This document shows, one piece after another, positions 1 to 8,567 of a stretch of 64,000 bases of DNA. How positions within the stretch are numbered: position 1 is the first letter of the stretch; every line of letters begins with the position of its first letter. Both the position numbers and the translations under genes were made by a program. Origin of the DNA: Marinobacter profundi. GTDB lineage: Bacteria; Pseudomonadota; Gammaproteobacteria; Pseudomonadales; Oleiphilaceae. Under the pieces are notes generated by a model. The model did no database searches, was not told the origin of the DNA, and was given only the letters and a program-made list of their open reading frames with translations. Where the stretch lies: assembly GCF_002744715.1 (NCBI RefSeq), contig NZ_KZ319369.1:310001-374000 (forward strand), written 5' to 3'.

Positions 1-396
1 CGCACCGGGTTCCAGATGGTCGTGCATCCAGTTGGTGACCAGTCCGCCGGGCAGGCGCTTGATGGTCAGGGTCACCAGGCCCTCTTTCTGCCAGCGTAAT
101 GGTGAGCACGACAGGCTGAAGGTCCGGTTATGGCGGCGGCCGTCGATGTCGATACTGACGGTGACGTGCTGGCCAGCGCGGAACCCACCCCAGCGGGCGG
201 CCGGCTTCAGGGTAAACGTCTTGGTATCTGCGGTTTCGGCCTCGATGCGCTCGACACGGGCCGGCACATATTGCCGCACCAGCATCGGATCAAGGGGGGC
301 CAGCAGCGGGTCAAAAAAGGCAGCGGGGTCTTCCCGGTTGAACAGCTGCTTGCCCAGCCAGCGCAGGGTGGTACTGTTTTCGAGTTTTGACAGCAT
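1..396 (-). CDS. Ferredoxin reductase-like oxidoreductase, 5' part only
   Basis: This is the N-terminal 132 codons of a gene that runs off the left edge of the window. The visible part carries an FAD-binding ferredoxin-reductase fold: a GQHV segment followed by the flavin-binding motif RTFSLS at about residues 93-98, then a GGLVTNWM stretch. The ATG at 396 follows a good GGAGG ribosome site. It is divergent from a TetR regulator. In Pseudomonas this arrangement is the desC-desB/desT locus, where a reductase feeds electrons to an acyl-CoA desaturase. The DesC-like role is inferred from that context, because the NAD-binding half and the desaturase gene lie outside the window. Confidence 0.75.
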   Translation of the reverse strand, partial: MLSKLENSTTLRWLGKQLFNREDPAAFFDPLLAPLDPMLVRQYVPARVERIEAETADTKTFTLKPAARWGGFRAGQHVTVSIDIDGRRHNRTFSLSCSPLRWQKEGLVTLTIKRLPGGLVTNWMHDHLEPGA

Positions 397-410
397 GGTT
401 TATCCTCCCA

Positions 411-461
411 TCTGCACAAGTGTTGTGTACAAGTGTTCACTAATGTGTACGACTGTACACA
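411..461. promoter_or_regulatory. Candidate operator cluster for the divergent TetR regulator
   Basis: The reductase/TetR intergenic region is full of short symmetric elements. ACAAGTGTT is repeated at 416-424 and 429-437. TGTGTAC-GACT-GTACACA is a perfect inverted repeat at 444-461. GTGTACAC at 539-546 adjoins an inverted ACAAGTGTA half-site at 542-550. Such palindromes are expected for a dimeric TetR protein acting on both divergent promoters. No protein-specific consensus could be checked. Confidence 0.5.
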
Positions 462-584
462 GGAGTTGGGAGGCGGGCAATCTGCGACGAAACCTTGGCT
501 CGAAATGACAAGCAGTAAGTACTTTATTTTTCCTGGATGTGTACACTTGTTGTCAAAGTTAACGAGCAGTATGTGTGCGGGACT

Positions 585-1253
585 ATGGTCGACAAGCAAA
601 GGCCTGATAAACAGCGGGTCGAAAAAACACGAAGAAAACCGGGCGAGACCCGGGACAAGCTGATGACAGCCGCGCTGGAGCTGGTCGGCAAGGGCCGGCA
701 TTTCGCCAGTCTCGGTATCCGAGAGGTCACCCGCCAGGCCGGCGTGGTTCCGACGTCCTTCTACCGCCATTTCCGTAATATGGACGACCTCGGGCTGCAG
801 CTGGTGGACGAGCTCGGCCTGGTGTTGCGGCGGATGATGCGGGAAGCCCGCGCCAATGTGCTGCAGGCGGACAAGCTGATGGAAGAGTCCGTTGGCATTT
901 TTATCAGCCATGTCCAGGCCAACCGCAGTTTTTTCCTGTTCATGGCGCAGGGACTGGCCGGTGAGAGCCGGGCGGTACAGGACGGTATCCGCAGCGAGAT
1001 GCGGTTCTTTGCCACCGAGCTGGCCAACGATCTGCGGCGCTTGCGGCTGGCGGAGCACCTCAGCGATGCCGACCTGGAGATGACCTGTGACCTGGTGGTT
1101 CGCAGCGTGGCGTTCAGTCTGACCGATCTGCTGGGTGTCTCACCGGAGGATGACTACCAGATTGACCAGGTACGCAAACGGACGACACGGTTTTTGCAGC
1201 TGATCTTCGTGGGGGCGGCGCACTGGAAGAGTGCCGACCTCAAGTCACGCTGA
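585..1253 (+). CDS. TetR-family transcriptional regulator, DesT/FabR-like
   Basis: This is a 222-residue repressor-type protein. It has an N-terminal TetR helix-turn-helix at about residues 20-65 (ITREVTRQAGV-like helix, then PTSFYRHFRNMDDL) and a helical ligand-binding C-terminal domain. The length and the VVPTSFYRHF recognition helix resemble the FabR/DesT group, which sense acyl-CoA saturation and control desaturase genes. An upstream in-frame ATG at 537 would place the start inside a symmetric operator-like element, so the ATG at 585 is preferred, although its ribosome site is weak. It is divergent from a reductase gene that is its likely target. The family is secure; the fatty-acid role is inferred from context. 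Confidence 0.72.
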   Translation: MVDKQRPDKQRVEKTRRKPGETRDKLMTAALELVGKGRHFASLGIREVTRQAGVVPTSFYRHFRNMDDLGLQLVDELGLVLRRMMREARANVLQADKLMEESVGIFISHVQANRSFFLFMAQGLAGESRAVQDGIRSEMRFFATELANDLRRLRLAEHLSDADLEMTCDLVVRSVAFSLTDLLGVSPEDDYQIDQVRKRTTRFLQLIFVGAAHWKSADLKSR

Positions 1254-1312
1254 CCGTAAGCGGCGATCGACAACGACCGCCAGTTTTCCGGGCATAGGGG
1301 GATGGATCGCAG

Positions 1313-1347
1313 AGCGCGGGCAGTCGGCTGTGGCTGCCCGCGCTTTC
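1313..1347. terminator. Convergent intrinsic terminator
   Basis: Perfect 11-bp inverted arms at 1313-1323 and 1334-1344 (AGCGCGGGCAG and its complement) enclose a 10-nt loop and end in a short TTT run on the plus strand. The hairpin sits between the convergent TetR and wax-ester synthase genes, so it could serve both. Confidence 0.6.
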
Positions 1348-1350
1348 ACT

Positions 1351-2790
1351 TCAGTGTGTGCCCGCGGCTTTCTTGCGTACGGCGGCTTTGGGCTTTGGTG
1401 GCAGGATCAGCGACTCCAGTTCGTCCAGCGCTTCGCCGGTATACACCGCCAGTTTCTGCATGCTGGGGAGGGTGTCACGGCAACCCGTGAAGCCGAAGTT
1501 CAGCGAGCCGCTGTAACTCAGGCAGGTAATGTTCAGGGCACCACCGTGGGCGATGAGGGAGACCGGGTACATCGCTTCCAGCCTGGCGCCCTCGTAGTAC
1601 AGCGTACGTTCCGGACCGGGAACATTGGAAATGGTCACGTTGAACACCGGTCGCATCCGGCCGCCCATACCGGACATCAGTTGCAGAATGTAGGGCGACA
1701 TTAGCAGCATGGTGTATTGGTTCAGGGCCTTGCGGGGCAGCTTCTGCAGGTGTTCCTTGGCCCGCCGGCTGGAGGATTTGATGTGTTGCAGGCGGCTGAG
1801 CGGATCGGCTTCGTTGGTGGCGAGGGAGGCGATCATGAAGCTGATCTGGGTGCCGGTTCCCTGGTCATCTGCAGGGCGGATGTTCACCGGAATGCCCGCG
1901 GTCAGCGGACTATCGGGCAGGCTGTTCTGTTCCAGCAGGAACCGCCGCAGGGCTGTGCCGCACAGGTATAGCACAATGTCATTCAGCGAGCCGCCAGACA
2001 CCCGCGCCAGCTCTTTGAGCCGGTCCAGCTGGTAGTGCTGGGTCGCCAGCCGGCGCTGACCGGTCACCCGGTGGTTGAGGATCGACAAGGGCCCGGTAAA
2101 CGGTGCCGTCAGGCCGTCTTCGGGATGGCGGGCAGACTGCACCAGCCGCCCCATGGCGTCCCACAACCGCGGCGCCATGTCGGCCTGCAGTTTCAGGGCA
2201 TCCATGGCCTGGGAGAAGGCCGCCGGAATACTCGCTTCCTTGTCGGTCTTGCTGCCACGGCGGCGCTGGGGTTTGACCGTCCAGGGCGGCGGCATATCAC
2301 GCTTGGCGGGATCGGTGGTCAATACCCGCTGCATTAACCGGACGCCGCTGATGCCATCGATCATCGAATGATGCATCTTGGTGTACAGGGCAAACCGGTT
2401 GTTTTCCAATCCTTCTATGACGTGGCATTCCCACAGCGGTCGGGCGAAATCCAGCGGATTGGAATGGAGCCTTGAGACCAGGATCCCGAGCTCCCGCTCG
2501 CCACCGGGGCGGGGTAGTGCGGAGTGGCGGACGTGATAGTCCAGGTCGATGTCCTTGTCGACCTTCCAGGCGGGCGCTACCAGCCGGCCGAGAAAGCCGG
2601 AAAAAGCCAGCTTCGAGCACCAGGGCGGTGCTACTTCGGTGCAGGATTTCATCCGTTCAACCATGTCCCGCAGGAAGGTTTCCGGGGCATCCTCCGGTAA
2701 GGCAAAAATCTGCAGGTTCCCTACGTGCATCGGAGTGTCTTCCGACTCCACCGCTAACCAGGACGCATCCAGTGTTCCCAGGCGTTTCAT
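1351..2790 (-). CDS. Wax-ester synthase / diacylglycerol acyltransferase
   Basis: This 479-residue bifunctional acyltransferase of the bacterial WS/DGAT family esterifies acyl-CoA to fatty alcohols or diacylglycerol, making neutral storage lipids. The N-terminal condensing domain carries the catalytic HHXXXDG motif, seen as HHSMIDG at residues 140-146, and the PLW motif at 118-120. The C-terminal DUF1298 half contains the conserved segment NVPGP. The length is usual for the family. The start is preceded by an AGAGGA ribosome site. It converges on the TetR regulator. Several paralogues are common in Marinobacter, so substrate preference cannot be assigned from sequence alone. Confidence 0.93.
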   Translation of the reverse strand: MKRLGTLDASWLAVESEDTPMHVGNLQIFALPEDAPETFLRDMVERMKSCTEVAPPWCSKLAFSGFLGRLVAPAWKVDKDIDLDYHVRHSALPRPGGERELGILVSRLHSNPLDFARPLWECHVIEGLENNRFALYTKMHHSMIDGISGVRLMQRVLTTDPAKRDMPPPWTVKPQRRRGSKTDKEASIPAAFSQAMDALKLQADMAPRLWDAMGRLVQSARHPEDGLTAPFTGPLSILNHRVTGQRRLATQHYQLDRLKELARVSGGSLNDIVLYLCGTALRRFLLEQNSLPDSPLTAGIPVNIRPADDQGTGTQISFMIASLATNEADPLSRLQHIKSSSRRAKEHLQKLPRKALNQYTMLLMSPYILQLMSGMGGRMRPVFNVTISNVPGPERTLYYEGARLEAMYPVSLIAHGGALNITCLSYSGSLNFGFTGCRDTLPSMQKLAVYTGEALDELESLILPPKPKAAVRKKAAGTH

Positions 2791-3061
2791 TCATCGTCCT
2801 CTTGCTTGGCGGCCCCGTTAACCCGGAGCCGGACCAGTGTTGAGCTTGTTATGTAGTTATGAGCGCAAGTATACGCAACTACTGCGGCTAATCACACGGC
2901 CAGCGGGAGCGATGGTTCCATCGGATTGTCGAGTCCGGCAAGCCGGCGTATCGGGGTGGCGGTTGGGACGGGCGGGTTGCGATGGCGAAGAGCGAGAGAG
3001 CAACAGGCGGAAAGGAAGCCGGGCGCGGCAGTGTTGTGCCGGGCCCGGACAGGCGCAGGGA

Positions 3062-3652
3062 TCAGAACTCGAGGGTAACGCCGCCGATCAGGCCCAGCTC
3101 GCCGTCGTACAGGTCAACCTCGCCAAGCAGCTTGAGGTTGTCGCGGAGTGCGAAGCGTGCGGTGCCAGTCAACCCAACGTAGTCCAGGTCGCCGGTGATG
3201 ATGCGGGCGCTGCCGCCGATTTCCAGCTTGTCATCGAGCTGATGGCGCAGACCGCCACGCAGGCCGAGGGCTGTGTCATCGAAGCTGTTGGAAACACAGA
3301 ACGGGCCGCTGAAGGTATTTACGCATTGGGTGCCGCCGTCAATTTCCTGATACTCAATGGTCAGGCCGGCCCAGAGGTCGGTCTTGGCATCCAGGCCATG
3401 GCGATAGCCGCCGCCAACGTGCAGGGCAGTCAGGTCAACATCGTCGGTGAGGTACTTGAGGCCGCCGAAGGCGAAGATGTTCTCGTTAATGGCGAAGGAG
3501 CCGCGGCCTTCGAGCCCCAGAAATGTCTGAGATTCATAGCTCGGGTAAAGCGCCAGGCCACCCTCGACATAGTTGTAGCTCAGGCTTTCGGCGGCAACGG
3601 CTGCAGGCAGCAGGGCAGCAGCGGCGACAAGTCCGGTAATTCCTTTTTTCAT
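3062..3652 (-). CDS. Small outer-membrane beta-barrel protein, YfaZ-like
   Basis: This 196-residue exported protein has a clear signal peptide (MKKGITGLVAAAALLPAAVAA, about 21 residues). The rest alternates polar and hydrophobic residues in short beta strands and ends in a terminal aromatic (VTLEF), the signature of outer-membrane barrels. The start was placed at the MKKG methionine because upstream in-frame methionines would bury the signal peptide. The two cysteines (QCV...FCV) near the middle could form a disulphide. The fold resembles YfaZ or OmpA-like small barrels; no function is known from the sequence. It stands alone. Confidence 0.65.
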   Translation of the reverse strand: MKKGITGLVAAAALLPAAVAAESLSYNYVEGGLALYPSYESQTFLGLEGRGSFAINENIFAFGGLKYLTDDVDLTALHVGGGYRHGLDAKTDLWAGLTIEYQEIDGGTQCVNTFSGPFCVSNSFDDTALGLRGGLRHQLDDKLEIGGSARIITGDLDYVGLTGTARFALRDNLKLLGEVDLYDGELGLIGGVTLEF

Positions 3653-4002
3653 CTCACACCTATTCAGTCTGGTTTTTGGTCGATTATTGGGGTGTTGTCC
3701 CTGAGAGACGGCTGCCAATGGTATCAGACCTGGGTTGTGGTTTTTTGGAAATTCTGTTGTAAATCTGTTACTTGCGAAGGTGATGCTGTGTGACGGAGAT
3801 CGCACCATAAGTGTGACGCAGTATTGTATTTGTGAGGCGTGAGGGCCCGGGTGCGACGGCTGCCACCGTTCCGATGCGACTTCTGGCGAGTGTTCAGCTG
3901 ACGGGGTTATGGCTATGCTCAGCCTTAATGTTGGATCAGATAGTAGTCGATTACATGGTGTCGGTAAAAATGGCATTCAAATAACAAGCCGGAGTACCGG
4001 AG
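3653..4002. other. Divergent intergenic region, no gene seen
   Basis: These 350 bases separate the outer-membrane protein from lrgA. They must hold two divergent promoters, but I could not pick convincing -10/-35 pairs, and I see no strong hairpin or conserved element. Confidence 0.4.
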
Positions 4003-4383
4003 ATGCAGTTTCTCAACGGAATTACCCTGTTGCTGGTTTACCAGTTGGTGGGCGAGGTTACGGTGCGGTTGCTGGGACTGCCCATTCCCGGTCCGGTACT
4101 GGGTATGGTGATGCTGTTCCTGACCCTGATGATCCGGGGCCGGACGCCGCAATCGGTTGATAACGCCGCCACCGCCCTGCTGAGCCACCTGTCGCTGCTG
4201 TTCGTCCCGGCCGGTGTGGGAATGATGGCGCACTTCGGGCGCATCGCAGAGGAATGGCTCCCTATTACCCTGGCCCTGTTACTGAGCACGATACTCACCA
4301 TGGTGGCGACCGCACTGATCATGCAGCTGACCACCCGCTGGCTGGCAAAGCCGGCGGGGCAGGGGGGCTGCAAGGATGAATAA
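4003..4383 (+). CDS. lrgA: CidA/LrgA-family holin-like membrane protein
   Basis: This 126-residue integral membrane protein has about four hydrophobic helices. It contains the family's hallmark stretch from the second helix (LPIPGPVLGMVML) and the loop FVPAGVGMM. CidA/LrgA proteins are holin/antiholin-like membrane components. In several bacteria they work with an LrgB partner in murein hydrolase control or in export of small metabolites such as pyruvate or glycolate. The start follows a GGAG site. It overlaps lrgB by 8 bases, which implies translational coupling. The family call is firm; the transported or regulated partner is unknown. Confidence 0.88.
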   Translation: MQFLNGITLLLVYQLVGEVTVRLLGLPIPGPVLGMVMLFLTLMIRGRTPQSVDNAATALLSHLSLLFVPAGVGMMAHFGRIAEEWLPITLALLLSTILTMVATALIMQLTTRWLAKPAGQGGCKDE

Positions 4384-5125
4384 CCCTGGCCTGCTGCCGG
4401 ATCCCGGCCTGAAAGATATCTGGGTGTACCTGTCGGCGTCACCGCTGCTGGGGCTGACCATCACCCTGGTGGCCTACGGCCTGGCCTATCGGCTCTACCT
4501 GCGCACCGGATCGAGCCCCTGGGCGAACCCGGTGGTTACCTCCGTTGCCCTGCTGATCGGGGTTTTAGTGCTTACCGGGTCCACCTACGATGACTATTTT
4601 GCCGGCGCCCAGTTCGTCCATTTCCTGCTGGGGCCAGCCACGGTGGCCCTGGCGGTGCCCCTGTACCAGCAGTTTTCCCGTTTGCGCCAGTTGTGGTTGC
4701 CGGTCACCATTTCACTGATCTGCGGGGTGGTCATTGCCGGCGGCAGTTCCATTGGCCTGGCCTGGCTGCTGGGCGGTTCAACCGAAATCCAGATGTCGCT
4801 GGCACCCAAGTCCGCCACCGCGCCGGTGGCCATGGGGATCTCGGAAAAAATCGGTGGGCTGCCTTCCCTGACTGCAGTACTGGTCGTGCTGACCGGGATC
4901 ACCGGCGCCTTGCTGGGGACCAAGCTGTTTGAATGGCTGCGGATCAAGGACGATACTGCCAAGGGAATCGCAATGGGGGTTGCCGCCCATGGGATCGGTA
5001 CCGCTCGGGCGTTCCAGGTGAGCCCCCAGATGGGCGCATTCTCCGGGCTCGCCATGGCGCTGTCCGCCTTCGCCACGGCCCTGTTGGTGCCCTGGCTGGT
5101 GGATCTCATGGCCGCCATGTTGTAA
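4376..5125 (+). CDS. lrgB: LrgB-family membrane protein
   Basis: This 249-residue polytopic membrane protein is the usual partner of LrgA/CidA. The family core is visible: a [12 protein letters not shown] helix, then the [20 protein letters not shown] segment at about residues 140-160 and [12 protein letters not shown] near residue 205. LrgB and LrgA together form a putative membrane export or autolysis-control module. In plants the fused homologue PLGG1 is a glycolate/glycerate transporter. The gene begins within the last codons of lrgA. It is followed after about 100 bases by the TrpB-like gene on the same strand. Confidence 0.9.
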   Translation: MNNPGLLPDPGLKDIWVYLSASPLLGLTITLVAYGLAYRLYLRTGSSPWANPVVTSVALLIGVLVLTGSTYDDYFAGAQFVHFLLGPATVALAVPLYQQFSRLRQLWLPVTISLICGVVIAGGSSIGLAWLLGGSTEIQMSLAPKSATAPVAMGISEKIGGLPSLTAVLVVLTGITGALLGTKLFEWLRIKDDTAKGIAMGVAAHGIGTARAFQVSPQMGAFSGLAMALSAFATALLVPWLVDLMAAML

Positions 5126-5225
5126 CACTGCCGGCAGCAACGAAGACAGCATTCAGACCCCGAAGCCGAAGCCAAAGTCAAAATCAAAGCAAGACAGAAC
5201 AACACCAAAAAAGGACGTGGAATTC

Positions 5226-6584
5226 ATGCAAACCAAGTTTCTTCTCGATGAAAGCCAGATGCCAAAATACTGGTATAACCTGCAGGCTGATTTCCCCGAG
5301 CCGCTGCCGCAGGTGCTGCATCCGGCCACCATGCAGCCGGTCAGCCCGTCTGACCTTGAGCCGCTGTTCCCGATGGCACTGATCGAGCAGGAAGTGACGA
5401 CGGAGCGGGAAGTGGAAATTCCGGAACCGGTCCGCGATGTCTACCGGCTGTGGCGTCCGGCACCGTTATACCGGGCGCACCGCCTCGAGAAGGCCCTGGG
5501 TACGCCGGCTAAAATTTTCTACAAATACGAGGGCGTGAGCCCGGCCGGCAGCCACAAGCCCAATTCCGCGATCCCGCAGGCGTTCTACAACCGTGAAGCC
5601 GGCATCCGAACCCTGACAACGGAAACCGGGGCCGGCCAGTGGGGGACGTCGCTGTCGTTCGCCGGTTCGCTGTTTGACATGGATGTGACGGTTTTCCAGG
5701 TGCGGGTATCCTATGACCAGAAACCCTACCGTCGGGCCGTGATGGAAACCTATGGCGCGAACTGCGTTGCCTCGCCCTCGAACCTGACCGAATTCGGCCG
5801 CAAGGTGCTCGCCGAGAATCCCGGACACACCGGCAGCCTGGGTATCGCCATTTCCGAGGCGGTCGAGCTGGCCATGAAGGACCCGAACACCAAGTATGCG
5901 CTGGGTTCGGTGCTGAACCACGTGCTGTTACACCAGACCGTTATCGGTCTTGAATCGATGCAGCAGATGGAAATGGCAGACTGCTGGCCGGATGTGATTG
6001 TAGGCTGCACCGGTGGTGGTTCCAATTTTGCGGGGCTGGCGTTCCCGTTTATCGGGCATGCCCTGCGGGGCGGGGAGAAGTCCCGCATTGTGGCCGTGGA
6101 ACCCTCCTCCTGTCCGACTCTGACCCGCGGTAAATACGCCTATGATTATGGCGATACCGCCAAGATGACTCCGCTGACCAAAATGCACACCCTGGGCTCA
6201 GGGTTCACACCGCCTGGCTTCCACGCCGGTGGCCTGCGCTATCATGGCATGGCGGCGATGGTATCCCACGCCAAGGAGCTTGGGCTGATGGAAGCGGTGT
6301 CCTATACCCAGCGCGAATGCTTCGAAGCCGGGGTGCTGTTCGCCCGCAACGAAGGCATCGTGCCGGCGCCTGAGGCCAACCACGCAGTGAAGGGGGCGAT
6401 TGACGAAGCCCTGCGCTGCAAGCGGGAGGGCAAGGAAGAGGTCATCCTGTTCGGTCTGAGCGGCCACGGCCACTTCGACATGGCCGCCTACACCGCGTAC
6501 TTTGCCGGTGAGCTGGGTGACCACGAATACGATGACCAGGAGCTGGCTATGGCGCTGTCCGGCCTACCCTCCGTGGGCGCCTGA
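5226..6584 (+). CDS. PLP-dependent TrpB-like enzyme (TrpB2 type)
   Basis: This 452-residue enzyme belongs to the tryptophan-synthase-beta-like TrpB2 family. It is longer than canonical TrpB and starts with the family-typical [19 protein letters not shown] region. The PLP lysine lies in SHKPNSA and the phosphate-binding glycine loop is GCTGGGSN. Family members make tryptophan from indole and serine or phosphoserine, or have uncharacterised roles. No trpA neighbour is present here, which argues against a standard synthase complex. A GTG nine bases upstream is possible, but the AAGGA site at 5211-5215 fits the ATG at 5226. The upstream 66 bases are Lys/Pro-codon-like and open in frame. Its stop abuts the next gene's stop. 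Confidence 0.85.
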   Translation: MQTKFLLDESQMPKYWYNLQADFPEPLPQVLHPATMQPVSPSDLEPLFPMALIEQEVTTEREVEIPEPVRDVYRLWRPAPLYRAHRLEKALGTPAKIFYKYEGVSPAGSHKPNSAIPQAFYNREAGIRTLTTETGAGQWGTSLSFAGSLFDMDVTVFQVRVSYDQKPYRRAVMETYGANCVASPSNLTEFGRKVLAENPGHTGSLGIAISEAVELAMKDPNTKYALGSVLNHVLLHQTVIGLESMQQMEMADCWPDVIVGCTGGGSNFAGLAFPFIGHALRGGEKSRIVAVEPSSCPTLTRGKYAYDYGDTAKMTPLTKMHTLGSGFTPPGFHAGGLRYHGMAAMVSHAKELGLMEAVSYTQRECFEAGVLFARNEGIVPAPEANHAVKGAIDEALRCKREGKEEVILFGLSGHGHFDMAAYTAYFAGELGDHEYDDQELAMALSGLPSVGA

Positions 6585-8552
6585 TTACACGTCCCGACCC
6601 GGCTGGAACACCGTCCCGCCGCCATCGGCATTGAGTTGCCGGATGGCACTCGGGGTGCCGTCATCGTCCAGCCACACCTCGCCAATACCGGCGTGGTTCC
6701 ATAGCCGTTCGCCCGCTTCCCTGCCTTCCGGCAGCCGTGGGCGGATGTGCATGCGCCGGCGTTTGGTGAACCAGTTGAGCGGGGACCAGGGAGCGAACAG
6801 CCAGCGGTTAAGCCGGTCCAGCCACTCCAGCAGACCATTGGGGAACTCGTTCTTGATGCCGCTGCTGGTGATCTGCCAGATCTGCGGGCCGTTGCGCTTG
6901 TGGCGCAGCCTGATGTCGTAGGCAAAGGAGTAATGGACATCTCCCGACAGGATCACGAAGTGCCCGGGGGTGCGGGGATGGCCAAAGATATTCAACAGCA
7001 CACTGGCGGCTCCCCGGTGGGCCATCCAGTTCTCCGCATCCACCAGCAGGGGCTTGCCGAACCAGGTGAACACCCGCTGGATCATTTCGATCAGCTTGAC
7101 GCCGAACATCGGCGCCGGGGATACCACCACAACCGCCTTCTCGCCCATGATTTCCTGCTGGAAGTCAGTCAGTGCCTCCCAATCCATCAGTCCGGACGGG
7201 TGGCTGCGGCGCAGTTCACTGCGCCAGCGATGGGTGCGGGTGTCCAGCACCACCAGTTTCGGGTGGGTTGGCAGGCTGTAATGCCAGTGGCGGAAATGGA
7301 ACAGGTTGTCGATCAGTTGGTCCTGGGTGGCCTTGTCCAGCTCATGGTGGTCCCTGTCAGCGTCAAGCAGTTGCCGACACGGGACCAGCAAGTCCCGGAC
7401 GTTCCCGGGCTGGTTACCCCAACCCTGACACAACAGGTAGCCCAGCAGGGCATTACCGATAATCCGTCGGGAAAACGGATGCTCGTAGGCGGTGGTTTCC
7501 CACAGGGCGGACAGATTCCAGTCATCACTGATGTCGTGGTCGTCAAAGATCATGTACACCGGCACATTGGCCAGTGCCCGGGCCGCTTTGGGCAGTCCCG
7601 CCCGGAAGGCATCGATGGCTTGCTGCTCGCGCCGGTAGCGGGCCAGTTCGTCCACGTCGCTGACCGGTTCTGCGGCGGTAACCAGGGACCAGGGGGTGGG
7701 TGACCACACCAGCAGGTACATGGCGATGACCTCGGCGAAGGAAATCAGGTGATTGCCCGCGTTGGCAGTGGTGAACACCGGCTTGCGCACACCGCCGAAA
7801 AACCGTTCGGTGAGTTCCTCATTGAACTCGGACTTCGGCAACAGCTCGTCCCGGTGGTAATAGGCGTTGGCAACAGAGGTCAGTTCGCGGCTGTGGGCGA
7901 GGGAGGCGCCCTCGAGCACTTCCTGGTAAAGGCCCAGCTGGTGGATAACGCAATGGATGGCGTGGAGCATCGGGCCGGCAACATCATCGGCGTAGATCTG
8001 GTCGCCGGTCATCAGCAACAGCGCGGGCACCTCCCCGGGGTTGGCGGCCGACTGCAACTCCTCATCGACCCGTAGCAGGCCATCTGCCGCGGGGTGATGG
8101 GGACGGCGGCAGGAGCCGTGAAGAATCCGGTCGAGCCGTGACTTGAGCACGAAGCCCGGCCGCGCCCGGTTCCCGGGGCACAGGTGTGGTGCCCAGTCCT
8201 GCACCCATCGGGGCGTCCCGTGCGTCACGATGCCGAGGTCGTATTCGAGGAAGGTGTCCCGGGGCAGCGGCAGATCGGGGGTGATCTCGAGCAAGTGCAG
8301 CCAGGCATGGCTGCCCACCCGCAGTCGGGTCAGCTCGTCGCCGCGGATCGCGCGATCCAGGTAATGCTGTTGCGGCTGGTCCCGCCCGGTCACCCTGATC
8401 ATCAGGTCGAGGGGCTCGCGGCTGGCCAGCCAGAGCACCATGCGGTCCGTCGCGGTATGCCGGAGTAGCGGGCCGGCCAGCACCGGAGAGGCGGTGCCGG
8501 CGGCTGCTTCAATATCCGGGCCAGCAGGTTGTGGGGATTGCTCTCGGGTCAC
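6585..8552 (-). CDS. PhoD-like alkaline phosphatase family protein
   Basis: This 655-residue metallophosphoesterase is of the PhoD/DUF7800 type. It has an N-terminal beta domain of about 110 residues. Metal-binding motifs follow in order: GDQIYADDV, then FDDHDISDDWN near the middle and ILSGDVHYSFAYD near residue 540. No signal peptide is visible, so it is probably cytoplasmic, unlike classical secreted PhoD. PhoD enzymes hydrolyse phosphomono- and diesters using Ca/Fe; the substrate here is unknown. It lies 15 bases downstream of spoVR on the same strand and is probably read through from the prkA cluster. Its TAA directly abuts the TGA of the convergent TrpB-like gene. Confidence 0.85.
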   Translation of the reverse strand: MTREQSPQPAGPDIEAAAGTASPVLAGPLLRHTATDRMVLWLASREPLDLMIRVTGRDQPQQHYLDRAIRGDELTRLRVGSHAWLHLLEITPDLPLPRDTFLEYDLGIVTHGTPRWVQDWAPHLCPGNRARPGFVLKSRLDRILHGSCRRPHHPAADGLLRVDEELQSAANPGEVPALLLMTGDQIYADDVAGPMLHAIHCVIHQLGLYQEVLEGASLAHSRELTSVANAYYHRDELLPKSEFNEELTERFFGGVRKPVFTTANAGNHLISFAEVIAMYLLVWSPTPWSLVTAAEPVSDVDELARYRREQQAIDAFRAGLPKAARALANVPVYMIFDDHDISDDWNLSALWETTAYEHPFSRRIIGNALLGYLLCQGWGNQPGNVRDLLVPCRQLLDADRDHHELDKATQDQLIDNLFHFRHWHYSLPTHPKLVVLDTRTHRWRSELRRSHPSGLMDWEALTDFQQEIMGEKAVVVVSPAPMFGVKLIEMIQRVFTWFGKPLLVDAENWMAHRGAASVLLNIFGHPRTPGHFVILSGDVHYSFAYDIRLRHKRNGPQIWQITSSGIKNEFPNGLLEWLDRLNRWLFAPWSPLNWFTKRRRMHIRPRLPEGREAGERLWNHAGIGEVWLDDDGTPSAIRQLNADGGGTVFQPGRDV

Positions 8553-8567
8553 TCATCGTCATCCCGG

